Of a stretch of 64,000 nucleotides of DNA, positions 48,844 to 58,437 are shown piece after piece. Both the position numbers and the translations under genes were made by a program. The stretch is from Paenibacillus pasadenensis (GTDB taxonomy: Bacteria; Bacillota; Bacilli; Paenibacillales; Paenibacillaceae). The stretch covers positions 930,001-994,000 of the forward strand of contig NZ_JAMBOT010000001.1 in assembly GCF_023715725.1 (NCBI RefSeq), in the 5' to 3' direction. Under the pieces are notes generated by a model. It had not been told where the DNA came from, ran no database searches, and saw only the letters and a list, made by a program, of their open reading frames with translations. How positions within the stretch are numbered: position 1 is the stretch's first letter; every line of letters starts with the position of its first letter.

Positions 48844-50555
48844 AACAGGAAATACCGTTGCGCCATCGGCAGCACTTCCGCCGGTTCGCAGGTGATCGGC
48901 TCCCCGTCGACCGCTACCCGGTACGTCTCGGGATCAACGTCAATCGACGGAGTTTTGTCGTTATGAATCATATCTTTTTTGGTGACGGAGCGGCAGCCTT
49001 TCACCGGTTCGATGCGCTTCTGCAGGCCAAGCCGCTCAGCTACGCCTCCGTCGTAAGCGGCCTGCGAGACGAAGGTGATGCTTGTGCCGTGCAGCGCTTT
49101 GCCAAAGGCGGCAAACATCGGGCGGCCGAATACCGGCTGCGGCGTTGGAATTGAGGCGTTGGGATCTCCCATCTGGGCGTAGGCGATCATGCCTCCCTTG
49201 AGCACAAGATCCGGCTTCACGCCGAAAAACATCGGGCTCCAGACGGCAAGATCGGCAAATTTGCCGGGCTCAATGGAGCCTACCAGATGCGAAACGCCAT
49301 GTGTTATCGCAGGGTTGATTGTGTATTTGGCTATGTAGCGCTTGATGCGGAAGTTGTCTCCTTCCTCCGTATCGGGAAGGAGCGGCCCGCGTTGGCGCTT
49401 CATTTTATCCGCAGTCTGCCAAGTTCGGATGATCACCTCTCCGACGCGCCCCATTGCCTGGGAATCGGAGCTAATCATGCTGAACACGCCCATGTCATGC
49501 AAAATATCCTCCGCCGCAATCGTCTCCGGCCGGATTCGCGAATCGGCAAAAGCAACATCCTCAGGAATGCGCGAGTCCAGATGATGGCAAACCATCAGCA
49601 TATCGACATGCTCCTCAATCGTATTCACCGTAAAAGGGCGCGTCGGATTGGTTGAGCTTGGCAGCACGTTTGACTCGGCAGCTGCGCGGATAATGTCCGG
49701 CGCATGCCCGCCTCCCGCGCCTTCCGTATGATAAGTATGAATGGTCCGCCCGCCAATTGCGCTCAGCGTATCCTCCAGAAATCCCGACTCGTTGAGCGTA
49801 TCGGTATGAATTGCAACTTGAATGTCGTATTGATCCGCCGCCTTCAGGCAGGCGTCAATCGCTGCCGGCGTTGTGCCCCAGTCCTCGTGAAGCTTCAGCC
49901 CGATTGCTCCGGCTTCAATTTGCTCGATTAAAGGGCCGGTGAAGCTGGCATTGCCCTTGCCCGTAAAACCAAGGTTCATCGGGAACGCCTCCGCGGCTTC
50001 AAGCATCCGGCTCATATGCCATGCGCCAGGCGTGCAGGTCGTCGCTTTTGTTCCCGTTGCCGGCCCTGTGCCGCCGCCAATCATCGTGGTAACGCCGGAC
50101 GACAGCGCAGTCTCAATCTGCTGCGGGCATATGTAGTGGATATGGGCGTCGATGCCGCCGGCCGTTACGATTTTGCCCTCTCCAGCAATTACCTCCGTGC
50201 TTGCACCGGCAATCATGCCCGGCGTTACGCCGTCCATAATATCGGGATTTCCGGCTTTGCCGATGGCAACAATGACTCCGTCACGGATGCCGATATCCGC
50301 CTTCACGATGCCCCAATGATCGATAAGGACGGCATTTGTAATAAGCGTATCCAGCACGCCTTCGCTGCGCAGCGCCGAGCTGGACTGGCCCATGCCGTCG
50401 CGGATTACTTTGCCGCCTCCGAACTTGCACTCATCGCCGTACACCGTATAGTCCTTCTCGATAACGGCCCATAACTCCGTATCCGCCAGCCGCACCGCGT
50501 CCCCTGTCGTCGGCCCGAACATATCCGCATAACTTCTGCGGTCCATTGATTTCAT
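48840..50555 (-). CDS. ureC: Urease alpha subunit
   Basis: 571 residues, the normal length. Nickel ligands GGIDAHIHY, the carbamylated Lys in [20 protein letters not shown] and [16 protein letters not shown] are all present, and the flap His region reads [21 protein letters not shown]. It hydrolyses urea to ammonia and carbamate in the cytoplasm. ATG 50555 overlaps the ureB stop as ATGA with GGGAGGG upstream. Operon order is A-B-C-F-G-D. Confidence 0.98.
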   Translation of the reverse strand: MKSMDRRSYADMFGPTTGDAVRLADTELWAVIEKDYTVYGDECKFGGGKVIRDGMGQSSSALRSEGVLDTLITNAVLIDHWGIVKADIGIRDGVIVAIGKAGNPDIMDGVTPGMIAGASTEVIAGEGKIVTAGGIDAHIHYICPQQIETALSSGVTTMIGGGTGPATGTKATTCTPGAWHMSRMLEAAEAFPMNLGFTGKGNASFTGPLIEQIEAGAIGLKLHEDWGTTPAAIDACLKAADQYDIQVAIHTDTLNESGFLEDTLSAIGGRTIHTYHTEGAGGGHAPDIIRAAAESNVLPSSTNPTRPFTVNTIEEHVDMLMVCHHLDSRIPEDVAFADSRIRPETIAAEDILHDMGVFSMISSDSQAMGRVGEVIIRTWQTADKMKRQRGPLLPDTEEGDNFRIKRYIAKYTINPAITHGVSHLVGSIEPGKFADLAVWSPMFFGVKPDLVLKGGMIAYAQMGDPNASIPTPQPVFGRPMFAAFGKALHGTSITFVSQAAYDGGVAERLGLQKRIEPVKGCRSVTKKDMIHNDKTPSIDVDPETYRVAVDGEPITCEPAEVLPMAQRYFLF

Positions 50556-50920
50556 GATGAGCTACCCTCCCAGTCGGCGAGCCGCTCCCGCACCTTATCC
50601 GGCATTGCTCCCGCCTGCGCCGGACCATTCGTAATTCCGCTCAGTCCGTAGCCAAGCTTGCTGCCGCCAAGCTCAACAAGCTCGACCGGCTTCTCCTCAC
50701 CCGGCTCAAAACGAACGGCCGTGCCGGCAGGGATATTGAGCCGCATGCCAAAAGCCTGCTCACGGTTGAAGCGCAGCCCCCGATTCACTTCAAAAAAATG
50801 AAAATGAGATCCTACCTGAATCGGCCGGTCTCCGATGTTGGCGACGAGCAGCTCCTGCGTCCGCCTGCCCTCGTTAAGCGTCAAACTGCCTTTGACCGTG
50901 CGGAATTCCCCCGGTATCAT
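50552..50920 (-). CDS. ureB: Urease beta subunit
   Basis: 122 residues. [38 protein letters not shown] and [16 protein letters not shown] are UreB hallmarks. It forms the trimer of (ABC) units with the alpha and gamma subunits. The C-terminal 20 residues are less conserved. GGAGAGGAGAAG precedes ATG; the stop overlaps ureC. Confidence 0.96.
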   Translation of the reverse strand: MIPGEFRTVKGSLTLNEGRRTQELLVANIGDRPIQVGSHFHFFEVNRGLRFNREQAFGMRLNIPAGTAVRFEPGEEKPVELVELGGSKLGYGLSGITNGPAQAGAMPDKVRERLADWEGSSS

Positions 50921-50940
50921 CGCGCTTCTCCTCTCCGCTG

Positions 50941-51246
50941 TTAGCCGCCTATCGGATGATGAACCGTAACGAGCTTGGTGCCGTCAGGGAAAGTAGCCTC
51001 TACCTGCACCTCGTGAATCATTTCCGGCACCCCCTCCATCACCTGGTCGCGTCGCAGTATTTGCGTGCCATATTCCATCAGCTTTGCAACCGTTAGCCCG
51101 TCGCGCGCTCCCTCCATAATCTCCGAAGTAATCAGGGCAACGCTTTCGGGATAATTGAGCTTTACGCCGCGGTTAAGCCTGCGTCTAGCTACATCCGCCG
51201 CCAAAGTAATAAGCAGCTTTTCCTTCTCTCGCTCGGTCAACTGCAT
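50941..51246 (-). CDS. ureA: Urease gamma subunit
   Basis: 101 residues from ATG 51246 (AGAGGTGAAAAC upstream), the standard UreA length. [34 protein letters not shown] and [20 protein letters not shown] are diagnostic. First gene of the urease operon; a GlnR/TnrA-type box lies about 80 bases upstream. A frame to 51321 is not credible. Confidence 0.97.
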   Translation of the reverse strand: MQLTEREKEKLLITLAADVARRRLNRGVKLNYPESVALITSEIMEGARDGLTVAKLMEYGTQILRRDQVMEGVPEMIHEVQVEATFPDGTKLVTVHHPIGG

Positions 51247-51325
51247 GTTTTCACCTCTTTTACCACAGCTCTTGGCAAGAATAGTTCCATTATAGACAGC
51301 GATCAGAAGGAAGTAAATCACTTTA

Positions 51326-51342
51326 TGTTAGATTACCTAACA
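51326..51342 (-). promoter_or_regulatory. GlnR/TnrA-type nitrogen box upstream of ureA
   Basis: TGTTAGATTACCTAACA fits the consensus TGTNA-N7-TNACA exactly and is a near-perfect palindrome. It indicates nitrogen-responsive control of the urease operon by GlnR or TnrA. Confidence 0.85.
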
Positions 51343-51416
51343 CAAAAGACCCTTTTGGCGGTGCTTCAGTAATATTTTTAGTAAGATTCTCTTTTATTTC
51401 CAAAATTATCCCAACT

Positions 51417-51460
51417 ATAAAAAGACCCCTGCTGTCCTTTGAAGGGACAACAGGGGCATC
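51417..51460 (-). terminator. Terminator after the 39-residue peptide gene
   Basis: On the minus strand GCCCCTGTTGTCCC pairs with GGACAGCAGGGGTC (one mismatch), followed by TTTTT. It isolates the peptide gene from the urease operon. Confidence 0.85.
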
Positions 51461-51482
51461 CATGAATCGTTCTACATAGGCT

Positions 51483-51602
51483 TTACCAGATCCGCAGCAA
51501 TAATTCAACAAGCCCCGCCGGCTCATCCTGCCCCGTACCGATCAGCATGACGGCCATCAGCATCACTGCGCATGCCATAACCATCATCCACAGGTATCTC
51601 AT
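51483..51602 (-). CDS. 39-residue membrane peptide
   Basis: ATG 51602 has GGGAGGGACGTCC directly upstream, an excellent ribosome site. The peptide starts MRYLWMMVMACAVMLMAVML, one hydrophobic helix rich in Met, followed by IGTGQDEPAGLVELLLRIW, a short amphipathic tail. It has its own terminator. It follows the two-component genes in the same direction. No family recognised; the sequence is too short for homology by eye. Confidence 0.6.
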   Translation of the reverse strand: MRYLWMMVMACAVMLMAVMLIGTGQDEPAGLVELLLRIW

Positions 51603-51698
51603 GGACGTCCCTCCCGAATGCACAAATTAGTTCCTTTTATTGTAGCGCAACGGTGCGGGCTAAGCCCTAACTCAATCCTAAAAAAACCTTAAAAAAAT

Positions 51699-52844
51699 CT
51701 AAAGACTTGACTCTTTGGTCTGCTTGCCGGGAAGTGCTTCCTGAGAAAGCAGCGGCAGCCGCACCTGAAAAGAAGTGAGGAAAGGATCGCTGGCGGCAGC
51801 TATTTTGCCTCCGTGCTGCTCTACGATGCTTTTGGCAATCGCCAGGCCGAGGCCGGAGCCGCCGCTGCCCAGCCCCCTAGCCTTATCCACGCGGTAAAAC
51901 CGGTCGAACAGATGCGGCAAATCGACGGAGGGAATCATTTCTCCATAGTTCACAACTTCGACAACGGCTTCGCCCTCTTCAGCGGAAGCGTGAAGATCTA
52001 CCTTGCCGCCGTCTTTGCCGTAATGAATCGCATTCGCCAGCAGGTTTTCGAATACACGGACAATTTTGTCGGAATCTCCTGTAATCGGCAGCTTCCCGGA
52101 CGGGGCGTGCAGCGCGCCGGTCAACCCAGCCTGCTCCAGCGGGACCCGGTACTGAACTAACAGCTGTCCCAGCAGCTCCGTTAAATTGAACGTATGGATC
52201 CGTTGGGGCGACGTTTCGTATCTCATCTTGGTGTAATCAAACAAATCGTTGATCAGGACGTTCAGCCGTTTTGATTTTTCGTACGCGATGTGAACATACT
52301 GGCGCAGCTCCACCTCGTCCCGGCAGCGGTCCTGCTCGATCAACCCCAAATACCCGATAATGGACGTAAGCGGCGTACGCAGATCATGGGATACGTTCGT
52401 AATCAGATCGCTTTTTGTCTGCTCCGCCAGGCGCTCCTCATCCAACGAGATTTGCAGCTTATGAACAAGGTAATTAATGTAGGAGGCCAGATCGCCAAGC
52501 TCGTTTTTCTGGCGCACCGGCACCTGGTAGTTGAAGTTGCCGTCCGCAATGTAGCGGACGCTGCGGCTGACGTCGCGAAAATATCGAAACTGCCGCATCT
52601 GAAGCAGCAGCAAATATAACAAAAACAATATAATCGCCATAATAACCAGCGTAAAATCGCCAAATTGGTCAATCAATAAATGAGCCATCTGACGCAGCGC
52701 AGGAAACTGCCGGGCCAGCCGTTCAATGACCATAACCAGCAGCACCGATGTGATGACCGACAACGCCGCACTTAATGCGACATGCAGCAGCAGCCTCAGC
52801 GTCATGTCCTTGACGACATTGTCATCCTTCAATTTTGTAGCCAA
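51699..52844 (-). CDS. VanS-like sensor histidine kinase
   Basis: 381 residues. Two membrane helices (about 17-38 and 60-85), only a short extracellular loop between them, then HAMP (YIADGNFNYQVPVRQKNELGD), phosphoacceptor NVSHDLRTPLTSIIGYLGL, and ATPase motifs VFENLLANAIHYG and GLGLAIAKSIVEQHGG. It belongs to the VanS/ResE-like class that pairs with OmpR-type regulators. The translation start is uncertain: a TTG at 52844 overlaps the regulator gene by 23 bases; ATG 52805 is an alternative. Confidence 0.88.
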   Translation of the reverse strand: MATKLKDDNVVKDMTLRLLLHVALSAALSVITSVLLVMVIERLARQFPALRQMAHLLIDQFGDFTLVIMAIILFLLYLLLLQMRQFRYFRDVSRSVRYIADGNFNYQVPVRQKNELGDLASYINYLVHKLQISLDEERLAEQTKSDLITNVSHDLRTPLTSIIGYLGLIEQDRCRDEVELRQYVHIAYEKSKRLNVLINDLFDYTKMRYETSPQRIHTFNLTELLGQLLVQYRVPLEQAGLTGALHAPSGKLPITGDSDKIVRVFENLLANAIHYGKDGGKVDLHASAEEGEAVVEVVNYGEMIPSVDLPHLFDRFYRVDKARGLGSGGSGLGLAIAKSIVEQHGGKIAAASDPFLTSFQVRLPLLSQEALPGKQTKESSL

Positions 52845-53529
52845 CCCCCCACACCGTAACGATGAACTTGTCTCCGGTTTCCTGCTCCAGCTTCTCCCGC
52901 AGCTTGCTGATATGCACCATTACCGTGTTATTGGACTCATAAAATTTTTCCTTCCATACTGCCTGGAAAATATCCTCCGCACTGAATACTTTGCCTGGAT
53001 GCGAGGCAAGCAAATGCAAAATGCCAAACTCCGTGCTCGTCAGATGCAGCTGGCGCCCTTCCGGACGGCAGGATACCGAATGGGTCGATTTGTCGATCAC
53101 CAAAGGTCCGAGCTCAACCGCCCCTTCATGTTCACCGCCGTTGTCACCGGGCTTCGGAAATTGATAGGCGCGTCGAAGCAGAGATTTCACACGGGCGACC
53201 AGCTCGAGCGGGTTAAAGGGTTTGACCATATAGTCGTCGGCCCCGGTCATCAGCCCCATAATTTTGTCCATATCCTCCGCGCGCGCGCTCAGCATGAGAA
53301 TCGGGATCGGCACGCTTCCCTCGCGCCGGAGCTGACGGCACACTTCGAGGCCGTCCGTTTTGGGCATCATAATATCAAGCACGATCAAATGAAACGTATC
53401 AGAAGCGATGCGCTCCAACGCTTCCTCACCGTCATGCGCAAGCTCAGTTGCATAACCTTCATTGACCAAATAAATCTGAATCAATTCCGCGATTTCGCGG
53501 TCATCGTCGACGATCAGCAGCTTTTTCAA
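52822..53529 (-). CDS. VanR-like OmpR-family response regulator
   Basis: 235 residues from TTG 53529 with AAGGAG nine bases upstream. Receiver domain with LLIVDDDREIAELIQ and phosphoacceptor Asp in HLIVLDIMMPKTDGLEV; C-terminal winged helix with LTSTEFGILHLLASHPGKVFS and NTVMVHISKLREKLE. It forms an operon with the kinase. Its targets may include the small peptide or the envelope genes nearby; nothing in the sequence proves it. Confidence 0.92.
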   Translation of the reverse strand: MKKLLIVDDDREIAELIQIYLVNEGYATELAHDGEEALERIASDTFHLIVLDIMMPKTDGLEVCRQLRREGSVPIPILMLSARAEDMDKIMGLMTGADDYMVKPFNPLELVARVKSLLRRAYQFPKPGDNGGEHEGAVELGPLVIDKSTHSVSCRPEGRQLHLTSTEFGILHLLASHPGKVFSAEDIFQAVWKEKFYESNNTVMVHISKLREKLEQETGDKFIVTVWGVGYKIEG

Positions 53530-53652
53530 TCCGTACCACTCCTTACTGCCATAATACCGCATGGGCAAAGGCCATTGGAAGCCGGACGAAACAAAGCACA
53601 GGGAAGCTTAAGATTCTTTAGGTTTTTTTTAAAACTCCAGACGGACCGACGC

Positions 53653-53686
53653 AAAAAAAACCTGTTCCGGATTACTCCGAAACAGG
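53653..53686 (-). terminator. Terminator after the stalk-domain gene
   Basis: On the minus strand CCTGTTTCGG pairs with CCGGAACAGG (one mismatch), followed by eight T. Confidence 0.88.
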
Positions 53687-53697
53687 CGGTTATCGAA

Positions 53698-54177
53698 TTA
53701 TTGCGGGTCTTTTTCGGTAATCAGAATCAGATTCTGGTCCGGATAATAAACACAGTACGCGCCAAGCGCCTCGGCGATGAACCGCAGCGGAACCATCGTC
53801 GTGCCGCTTAAGTTCCGGGCTGGTTCGGAAAGCTCAATTTCCATTTCGTTAACCTTCGCTTTTTTCTTGTTCACCTGCAGCTCGATTACGTTTGTGCCTT
53901 TAGTCGCTTTAATCGTTTGTGCGTATTGATCCCATTCCACGTTGGCATCCATCGCTTCAAAAATGCCCCGCAGCGGCACAAGCGTGCGCCCGTTCGTAAC
54001 AATCGGCTCCTGCGGCAGCGTCTGCTTGATTCCATTTACAATCACGCCCGGCGCTGCCTTTTTCTTTGCTGCAGCCGCATCGGCCTGTGCCGGCAGTCCT
54101 GCAGCAGCTCCTGTTAAAAGCAGCCCTGCGAGCAAAGCGGATGTCATTTTTTTCTGTTTAATTGAATTAGTTTTCAT
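53698..54177 (-). CDS. Secreted copper amine oxidase N-terminal (stalk) domain protein
   Basis: 159 residues. Signal peptide with a cleavage near AQADA (about residue 34), then a domain with VNGIKQTLPQEPIVTNGRTL, VPLRGIFEAMDANVEWD and TMVPLRFIAEALGA, the two PLR motifs that define this domain. Despite the name, these do not bind copper but mediate cell-surface or multidomain contacts. Paralogue of the gene upstream. Confidence 0.85.
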   Translation of the reverse strand: MKTNSIKQKKMTSALLAGLLLTGAAAGLPAQADAAAAKKKAAPGVIVNGIKQTLPQEPIVTNGRTLVPLRGIFEAMDANVEWDQYAQTIKATKGTNVIELQVNKKKAKVNEMEIELSEPARNLSGTTMVPLRFIAEALGAYCVYYPDQNLILITEKDPQ

Positions 54178-54286
54178 TATTATAGCCCTCCTTTGAATAT
54201 GGGGAATCCGTTTCTCATTAAACCGCTTTTCGCTTCATTTAAACGCTTCCGATAACAAGAAGTTGCGATGTCGATAATTTTGAATC

Positions 54287-54760
54287 TTAATGAATATCTC
54301 CGGACCTGCTGAACGTGGCGACATTGTCGGGGTAATTGTATTTGGCCCAAACATTCAGCGTGCACGAAACAAAAAAGAGCGGCACCATGACGTTGCCCTT
54401 TACAACGGTTACGGGATCCTTCATCCATAAATCCTTGCCGTTCATCGTGGCCTTGTTTTTGTTTGGGTATACTACAACCGTATTTCCGTCATAGTACGCT
54501 TTAATCGCCCCCGTCTCCGGGTTCCAGTGCAGTTTGACTCCATATGCCGCAAATATGCCGCGCATCGGTACTCTGAAGACCGACTTTTTATCCACATAAG
54601 GCGCAGGGGTTAGCTTCACCACTTCTCCTTCAGCGTAAACCGTTGTCGCTCCTGCGGATTTTGCTTCGACAGCCGCAGGGGCAACTACCGATCCGGTCAA
54701 GAGCAATCCTGAAAGCAGCGCCGTTGCCGCCCTTCTGGATTTAATCCATGCAAATGACAT
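54287..54760 (-). CDS. Secreted stalk-domain protein, paralogue
   Basis: 157 residues. Signal peptide ending near AVEAKS (about 33), then a shorter version of the same domain: SVFRVPMRGIFAAYGVKLHWN and NVMVPLFFVSCTLNVWAKY, with PMR and PLF in place of PLR. It shares SALLAGLLLTG-like signal sequence with its neighbour. Probably cotranscribed with or adjacent to the gene at 53698. The second motif is degenerate, so the fold may have drifted. Confidence 0.75.
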   Translation of the reverse strand: MSFAWIKSRRAATALLSGLLLTGSVVAPAAVEAKSAGATTVYAEGEVVKLTPAPYVDKKSVFRVPMRGIFAAYGVKLHWNPETGAIKAYYDGNTVVVYPNKNKATMNGKDLWMKDPVTVVKGNVMVPLFFVSCTLNVWAKYNYPDNVATFSRSGDIH

Positions 54761-54883
54761 TTTAGTCGTCCTCCTCGTCCAGCTGATCTCGGATGTAATT
54801 TAAAATCCATTACTTAATCACTAAAGCAATTAACAACAATTGCTATAGCATTATCTGCTTTAATGCAGGAATACGTCAATCGG

Positions 54884-54912
54884 TAGTCAAGAAATTCGAC
54901 ATATGGTAAACT
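54884..54912 (+). promoter_or_regulatory. Candidate promoter of ilvD
   Basis: TAGTCA (54884-54889), 17 bases, TAAACT (54907-54912). Each hexamer matches four of six. The leader would be only about 28 bases, so no T-box or attenuator fits. Confidence 0.4.
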
Positions 54913-54946
54913 GTTTTGAATGATGTTATTCCTGGGAGGGACAAGC

Positions 54947-56632
54947 ATGGCACCGAAAAAAATGCGTTCTGACATGATCAAAAAAGGCTTCGACCGTGCT
55001 CCGCACCGCAGTCTCCTGCGCGCTGCCGGAGTAAAGGAAGAGGATTTCGACAAACCGTTCATCGCGGTATGTAACTCTTATATCGATATTATTCCCGGCC
55101 ATGTGCATCTGCAGGAGTTCGGCAAGATTGTTAAGGAAGCGATTCGCGAAGCAGGCGGCGTGCCGTTTGAGTTTAACACGATTGGCGTAGACGACGGCAT
55201 CGCCATGGGACACATCGGCATGCGCTACTCTCTCGCCAGCCGCGAAATCATCGCTGACTCCGTGGAAACGGTCGTTAACGCTCACTGGTTCGACGGCATG
55301 GTATGTATTCCGAACTGCGACAAAATTACCCCAGGCATGATGATGGGTATGCTGCGCGTTAACATCCCGTCCATCATGGTCAGCGGCGGCCCGATGAAAG
55401 CCGGCCGCACGAGCGACGGCCGCGCCATCTCGCTTACAAGCGTATTTGAAGGCGTAGGCCAATTCATGGCCGGCAAAATCGACGAGGTCGGCCTGACCGA
55501 GCTGGAGCAATTCGGCTGTCCGACTTGCGGTTCCTGCTCCGGCATGTTTACGGCGAATTCCATGAACTGTCTCGCCGAAGCTCTCGGCCTTGCTATGCCG
55601 GGCAACGGTTCGATCCTGGCTGTATCTCCGGAACGTAAGGAGTTCGTCAAAGCGTCCGCTCGCCAGCTGATGAAGCTGATTGAGATGAACCTTCGTCCGC
55701 GCGATATCGTGACGGCGGAAGCGATCGACAACGCTTTTGCGCTCGACATGGCAATGGGCGGTTCCACCAATACCGTCCTTCACACGCTCGCGATTGCGCA
55801 TGAAGCGGGTATTGATTATCCGATCTCCCGTATCAACGAAGTTGCAAACCGCGTGCCGCATCTGTCCAAGCTGGCTCCGGCATCCGACATTCATATGGAG
55901 GATGTGGATGAGGCCGGCGGCGTAAGCGCCGTGCTGAACGAGCTGCTGAAAAAAGAAGGCGCGCTGCATGCCGAAAACATTACCGTTACCGGCAAAACGA
56001 TCCGCGAAAACGTGGAGCATGTCGTACCGAAACGCCGCGACGTTATTCGTCCAATCGACGATCCGCATTCCGAGCGCGGCGGCCTCGCCGTTTTGTTCGG
56101 CAATCTGGCTCCTGACGGCGCAATCATTAAAGTCGGCGCAGTTGATAAATCCGTCGGCGGTTACCACCGCGGTCCGGCGATCTGCTTCGACTCTCAGGAC
56201 GCAGTTCTGGAAGGTCTCACGAAAGGCCTCGTTAAGGAAGGACATGTCGTAGTTATCCGTTACGAAGGTCCAAAGGGCGGTCCTGGCATGCCTGAAATGC
56301 TCGCGCCTACGTCGCAAATCGTCGGCATGGGCCTTGGCGCTAAAGTCGGCCTCATTACCGACGGCCGTTTCTCCGGCGCATCGCGCGGCATCAGTATCGG
56401 CCACATCTCGCCGGAAGCGGCCGAAGGCGGCCCGCTCGCATTTGTGCATGATGGCGACATTATTGAGCTCGATATGAACAACCGTACGATTCAGCTGGAA
56501 ATCAGCGACGAGGAAATGGCTAAACGCCGTGCCGAATGGACCGGCTTTGAGCCAAAAATCAAGCGCGGATACCTGGCGCGTTACTCTCACCTGGTCACCT
56601 CCGCCAGCACTGGCGGCGTAATGAAGATTTAA
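54947..56632 (+). CDS. ilvD: Dihydroxy-acid dehydratase
   Basis: 561 residues from ATG 54947 (GGGAGGGACAAGC upstream). [48 protein letters not shown] and the C-terminal [20 protein letters not shown] contain the iron-sulphur cysteines and magnesium ligands of IlvD. It dehydrates dihydroxy acids in valine, isoleucine and leucine synthesis. It stands alone, without other ilv genes. The minus-strand frame of 554 codons over the same DNA is a shadow. Confidence 0.98.
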   Translation: MAPKKMRSDMIKKGFDRAPHRSLLRAAGVKEEDFDKPFIAVCNSYIDIIPGHVHLQEFGKIVKEAIREAGGVPFEFNTIGVDDGIAMGHIGMRYSLASREIIADSVETVVNAHWFDGMVCIPNCDKITPGMMMGMLRVNIPSIMVSGGPMKAGRTSDGRAISLTSVFEGVGQFMAGKIDEVGLTELEQFGCPTCGSCSGMFTANSMNCLAEALGLAMPGNGSILAVSPERKEFVKASARQLMKLIEMNLRPRDIVTAEAIDNAFALDMAMGGSTNTVLHTLAIAHEAGIDYPISRINEVANRVPHLSKLAPASDIHMEDVDEAGGVSAVLNELLKKEGALHAENITVTGKTIRENVEHVVPKRRDVIRPIDDPHSERGGLAVLFGNLAPDGAIIKVGAVDKSVGGYHRGPAICFDSQDAVLEGLTKGLVKEGHVVVIRYEGPKGGPGMPEMLAPTSQIVGMGLGAKVGLITDGRFSGASRGISIGHISPEAAEGGPLAFVHDGDIIELDMNNRTIQLEISDEEMAKRRAEWTGFEPKIKRGYLARYSHLVTSASTGGVMKI

Positions 56633-56644
56633 TCTGCAATGAAC

Positions 56645-56694
56645 AAAAGCTCCGCAAGCCCAGGCTGTGCCTGTTATGCTTGCGGAGCTTTTTT
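56645..56694 (+). terminator. Terminator after ilvD
   Basis: AAAGCTCCGCAAGC pairs with GCTTGCGGAGCTTT around a 19-base loop, followed by TTTT. Confidence 0.85.
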
Positions 56695-56734
56695 GGCTTT
56701 CTTTTTCAATGATGCCTTATCAGGTTAATATGCG

Positions 56735-57745
56735 TTATGCCTTTAAAGCGCCTGCGAGCACCATTTCACCGCGCGGCGCCGAGCCGAATGCATCCGGCTC
56801 CAGCGTAATCGCCACCTGATCAAATGATTCTCCCGAAAAAGTAAACGTAACAGCCCCGGAATTGCCGGAGGACTTGAACGTGCCGGCATTGACCGGTTTA
56901 TCCCCCTTGATTAGCCACACCTGGAAAGCTTGCTCATCCTTCAGCTCCGGAAGCCGGCTAGCCTGTACAATCAGATGAGTTCCTCTTTCATCAACAAGGA
57001 TGTAGGCCTGTCCCCGGGCAACCAGCTTATTCACCGGCTTCAGCGACACAATTTGATTAACCGCCGCTCCAGCAAAGGGCTGCATCGCTTTCTCCAGCTC
57101 CGAGCGCGTATTATCCAGGCTTAGCTTGGCTGCGTCAAGCTCTGCTGCCAGCCGGTCATTTTCACGGTTCAGCCCATCCATCCGTTGGGCAAGAATTCCC
57201 GACAGCAGAAGCATAGCGGCCGCCGCTCCGGCTAGTATAGCCGTCAAAAGTGCTCTTCGCCTACCTGTCGCCCCCGCTGATGCAGGTGCCGTCTGTTTTG
57301 GCGTATCCGCCGTTTGGGCAGCCTCGGCGTTTTCACCTCTTGCTTGCGGCGCTTCGACAGCCAATTCCGGTGCCGGAGCCTCCATGAGATGGCTTTTATT
57401 CTGTTCTTCAACATTTTCTCCAGCGTTTTCTTCCCGCTTGAGCATGGATGAAGCTCCTGCAGCTTCCCCTTCTGGCTGTGAATCCAATTCAAGATCAGCG
57501 GCTGGACGTCCCAGCACAGCGCCGAGCACCCGCCCCTTCATGCCCTGCGGAGGCTCCGCGGGTTCTGCGGCAAGCGGCAGCAAGCCAAGCAGCTCCTGCA
57601 GCCTGGCCAGCTCAGTTTTGCAGTATTCGCATCCGAGCACATGCTGATCCATCTCGCGGTTCTCTTCTTCATTCATTAACCCTAACGCGTATAGCTCTAC
57701 TTCAGAGCAAGGATGCCGTTCCGGCTCCGAATGATGTTCCTTCAT
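56735..57745 (-). CDS. Anti-sigma factor with zinc-finger and RskA-like domain
   Basis: 336 residues from ATG 57745 (GGAGGGGG at seven bases). The N-terminal LGLMNEEENREMDQHVLGCEYC has the His-x3-Cys-x2-Cys zinc motif of ZAS anti-sigma factors. A long Ala/Glu/Pro-rich linker leads to a membrane helix (LLTAILAGAAAAMLLLSGILA) and an extracellular RskA-like domain (AFQVWLIKGDKPVNAGTF, AITLEPDAFGSAPRG). It holds the ECF sigma factor encoded just upstream. Start overlaps its stop as ATGA. Confidence 0.88.
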   Translation of the reverse strand: MKEHHSEPERHPCSEVELYALGLMNEEENREMDQHVLGCEYCKTELARLQELLGLLPLAAEPAEPPQGMKGRVLGAVLGRPAADLELDSQPEGEAAGASSMLKREENAGENVEEQNKSHLMEAPAPELAVEAPQARGENAEAAQTADTPKQTAPASAGATGRRRALLTAILAGAAAAMLLLSGILAQRMDGLNRENDRLAAELDAAKLSLDNTRSELEKAMQPFAGAAVNQIVSLKPVNKLVARGQAYILVDERGTHLIVQASRLPELKDEQAFQVWLIKGDKPVNAGTFKSSGNSGAVTFTFSGESFDQVAITLEPDAFGSAPRGEMVLAGALKA

Positions 57746-58317
57746 GAACGAACCCCCTCCCTCCATGAATCGCCAAGCCGCTTGCGCAGCTGACGCAGTC
57801 CGAGGCGGATCCGGCTTTTCACCGTGCCGAGCGGTATGTCATGCCGGTCAGATATTTCCTGCTGCGTAAAACCCCCGTAATAGACCCATTCCAGAACTTG
57901 CTTTTGCTCCTCGTTCAGCTCGGACAAAGCCTCTCTCATCTGCTCTGCCATCAACCGGCTTTCAACGGCCAGCTCCGTCGTGACTGGATCGCTTAGCCGA
58001 TCGAGCACTTCGGCTCCACCCGAGGCCGGACGGCTGTCCCGTCTGCGAAGCCAATCAATGGAGCGGTTGCGGGCCATCGTAAAAATCCAGCTGCTCACCT
58101 TGCCGGAGCGTTCATTGGTGATGAATGCTTCAGCGTGATTCCATATTTTCATAAAAAGTTCTTGAACGATCTCTTCCGCGGCCATTGCATCCCCGACAAT
58201 TCTGAAGATGAATGAAAACAGCGGCCGCTCATAACGATCGTAAAGCTTCTCCAGCGCATCGCTGCTCTGAGAGGCGATCTGCAGCATCAAATGCCGCTCC
58301 CAGTCTGCCTCGCTCAT
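57742..58317 (-). CDS. ECF-type RNA polymerase sigma factor
   Basis: 191 residues. Region 2: YDRYERPLFSFIFRIVGDAMAAEEIVQELFMKIWNHAEAF and WIFTMARNRSIDWLRRR (shown in parts); region 4: LNEEQKQVLEWVYYGGFTQQEIS and GTVKSRIRLGLRQLRKRL. The pairing with a zinc-finger, RskA-like anti-sigma factor points to an envelope or oxidative stress response (ECF41/RskA-SigK like arrangement). AAGGAGAGGGATTC precedes ATG. A vegetative promoter lies directly upstream. Confidence 0.92.
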   Translation of the reverse strand: MSEADWERHLMLQIASQSSDALEKLYDRYERPLFSFIFRIVGDAMAAEEIVQELFMKIWNHAEAFITNERSGKVSSWIFTMARNRSIDWLRRRDSRPASGGAEVLDRLSDPVTTELAVESRLMAEQMREALSELNEEQKQVLEWVYYGGFTQQEISDRHDIPLGTVKSRIRLGLRQLRKRLGDSWREGVRS

Positions 58318-58340
58318 GAATCCCTCTCCTTCCCTATACC

Positions 58341-58369
58341 ATCATATCCCCTTCCAGACAAAAGTCCAA
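58341..58369 (-). promoter_or_regulatory. Sigma-A type promoter of the ECF sigma operon
   Basis: On the minus strand TTGGAC, 17 bases, TATGAT. The leader before the ATG is about 17-20 bases. Confidence 0.75.
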
Positions 58370-58395
58370 TCCATACCCAACCCGTCTTACGCAAA

Positions 58396-58433
58396 TAAAA
58401 ATACCGGCTGCGCCAAGCGGCGGGCCGGTATTG
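58396..58433 (-). terminator. Terminator after the deacetylase gene
   Basis: On the minus strand AATACCGGC pairs with GCCGGTATT, followed by TTTATTT. Confidence 0.85.
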
Positions 58434-58437
58434 CCAA

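Noticed and set aside
51323..51526. 67-residue minus-strand frame before ureA
   Set aside because: It runs through a strong terminator hairpin and over the nitrogen box; the better frame in this stretch is the 39-residue peptide at 51483-51602.
54761..54946. T-box or leader attenuator before ilvD
   Set aside because: The region is short, shows no T-box sequence or terminator-antiterminator pair, and the likely promoter leaves a leader of about 28 bases.
54926..56590. 554-codon open frame on the minus strand over ilvD
   Set aside because: It lies wholly opposite the clear ilvD gene and follows its codon pattern; the translation has no recognisable domain and no ribosome site.
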